Positions 53,431 to 54,475 of a DNA stretch of 54,475 bases are shown here, piece after piece; within the stretch, counting starts at the first letter, position 1; each line of letters opens with the position of its first letter. The position numbers and the translations under genes were made by a program. Location of the stretch: positions 2,341,876 through 2,396,350 of the forward strand of contig BFEA01000026.1 of assembly GCA_003427395.1 (NCBI GenBank). Reading direction: 5' to 3'. This stretch comes from Chara braunii. Lineage: Eukaryota; Streptophyta; Charophyceae; Charales; Characeae. Under the pieces are notes generated by a model. That model was not told the DNA's origin. It did not search any database and saw only the letters and a list, made by a program, of their open reading frames with translations.

Positions 53431-54475
53431 AATTGCAACGAACCTGCCCGTGAGAACTCAATTCGTGGCAAACACAAACTCATTGAGCAGCATTCATGAG
53501 AATACCAAACCAGAACAGAATTGACAAGCCGAGGCCACACCAGTGCACAAACACACACGACACTGAGCCCTCTTCTTGCGTCCAACAAATCAACACAACA
53601 ACAAAGTAGTAGTTCACAACTACGATATGACTCCCTATTCTGCAGCCTACGCTAGCCTATCCAACTCATCCAGCATGGTGGTGAGCACTGTCTCACTTCT
53701 GGCAATTGGCGCTTGAAGAGTCTGACCACACTGAAACTATCCCTGCCGACCGCCAGGTAAGTATCCACCAAACTTCCGCACAGCCATCCTTACCACCCAA
53801 GGGCATCCCCTGTTGTATCACCAGCCCTAGTGGAGAGTTGTGGAACCAGCCAAACCTACTGGGCCCAAGGACAGTTATCGGGCCCCTCTCTGAGCCTACC
53901 AGGCCTTATGCCATCAGACCTGTGGCCCAGGGCCTACCACCCTGCACTGCCTCCCAAGCTGTCGAGGGGCCTTGCAGACAAAGGCACTGCAGATGAAATG
54001 GATCAGAAAGGTATCGACCCAGCAAAACTTCAGGGTGTTGTCCGAACAACTCGAGAGATGTCACAGCCTCACAGATAACCTAGCCTCCATCACAATAAGC
54101 ATACCTGATGGTTAGAAAGAACTGTTGCAAAAAGAATTTACACGGAAACCAGGAGAATGAGGTGTTGTAATTCTGGAAACCCACCCTCAGAGAATGTTGT
54201 CTATTCCAGCACAAAAATCCACCAACTTTTTCAAAGATTCTCTGCAACATTTTCCTCTTTCCCTCTTCCTTATGACTTTGAAGACTCACAAAAGATCGAG
54301 AATCTGTAACCCATTTACTATCACAGACTACCCAAGAAAGTTTGGTTATAGACCCCTGTGTAATGACCCGCCAAAAACACAGACTGAGAACACTGCTGAT
54401 TTATGGGATTTGCCGCTGGAATGAATGCCTTGCTGAAATTCCCGCATTCTGCTGTGATTTCCATGTCTGTGTGTG
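53431..54475. other. Non-coding stretch, possibly LTR-derived at left
   Basis: If the primer site is real, the bases right of it would be LTR. Short frames without known domains occupy 53,700-54,290. I cannot support a gene. Confidence 0.4.

Overview
The window reads as eukaryotic, repeat-rich, gene-poor nuclear DNA, most likely from the green plant lineage. Evidence: chromodomain-bearing Ty3/gypsy retrotransposons, one with a primer-binding site matching plant initiator tRNA-Met; non-LTR retrotransposons with an APE-type endonuclease and a zinc-knuckle C-terminus; U6 snRNA retrocopies; long GA and CA microsatellites; and runs of N typical of a draft assembly. A charophyte such as Chara is a guess only. 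I see no convincing host protein gene. Nearly every credible coding stretch is a decayed retrotransposon reading frame.

Layout. 1-2.4 kb: non-coding DNA with microsatellites and a reverse-strand U6 retrocopy. 2.4-5.0 kb: a rearranged gypsy element (family A1) whose LTR and chromodomain lie inverted beside its RNase H-integrase. 5.0-6.3 kb: a LINE reverse-transcriptase (RT) fragment. 6.3-12.4 kb: a long minus-strand gypsy element (family B1) with gag, zinc knuckle, protease, RT, RNase H and integrase, all broken. 13.4-18.0 kb: the most complete LINE, minus strand, with ORF1, endonuclease and RT. 18.0-21.5 kb: GA tract, two tRNA-like (SINE-like) copies, an inverted pair of LINE fragments, a polypyrimidine minisatellite and a GCGC-rich island. 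21.5-23.3 kb: a LINE scrap joined to gypsy B2. 24-28 kb: two LINE 3' fragments. 28.9 kb: a second, full-length U6 retrocopy. 29.8-33.3 kb: a very old LINE followed by a very old gypsy (D). 34.5 kb: a third U6 retrocopy. 34.7-35.1 kb: an orphan gag-like ORF.

35.1-48.5 kb is a readable nest. A LINE was interrupted at about 35,594/46,393 by a complete gypsy element C (LTRs 35,595-37,867 and 45,127-46,392; Met-type primer site; purine tract; gag-pol-chromodomain). The left LTR of C was later interrupted by a 1.0-kb TG...CA solo LTR with a short target duplication. 48.6-51.8 kb: gypsy A2, with an internal gag-to-RNase H deletion and a 3' LTR. 51.8-54.5 kb: no gene recognised, only a possible reverse-strand primer-binding site.

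The elements share one logic. LINE machinery (endonuclease plus RT) is the likely source of the U6 and SINE-like copies. The gypsy elements carried LTR promoters, gag for particles, and pol for protease, RT, RNase H and integrase, with a chromodomain-like tail for targeting. All copies seen carry stops or frameshifts, and many of the stops are TAG codons explainable by cytosine deamination at CAG/CTG sites.
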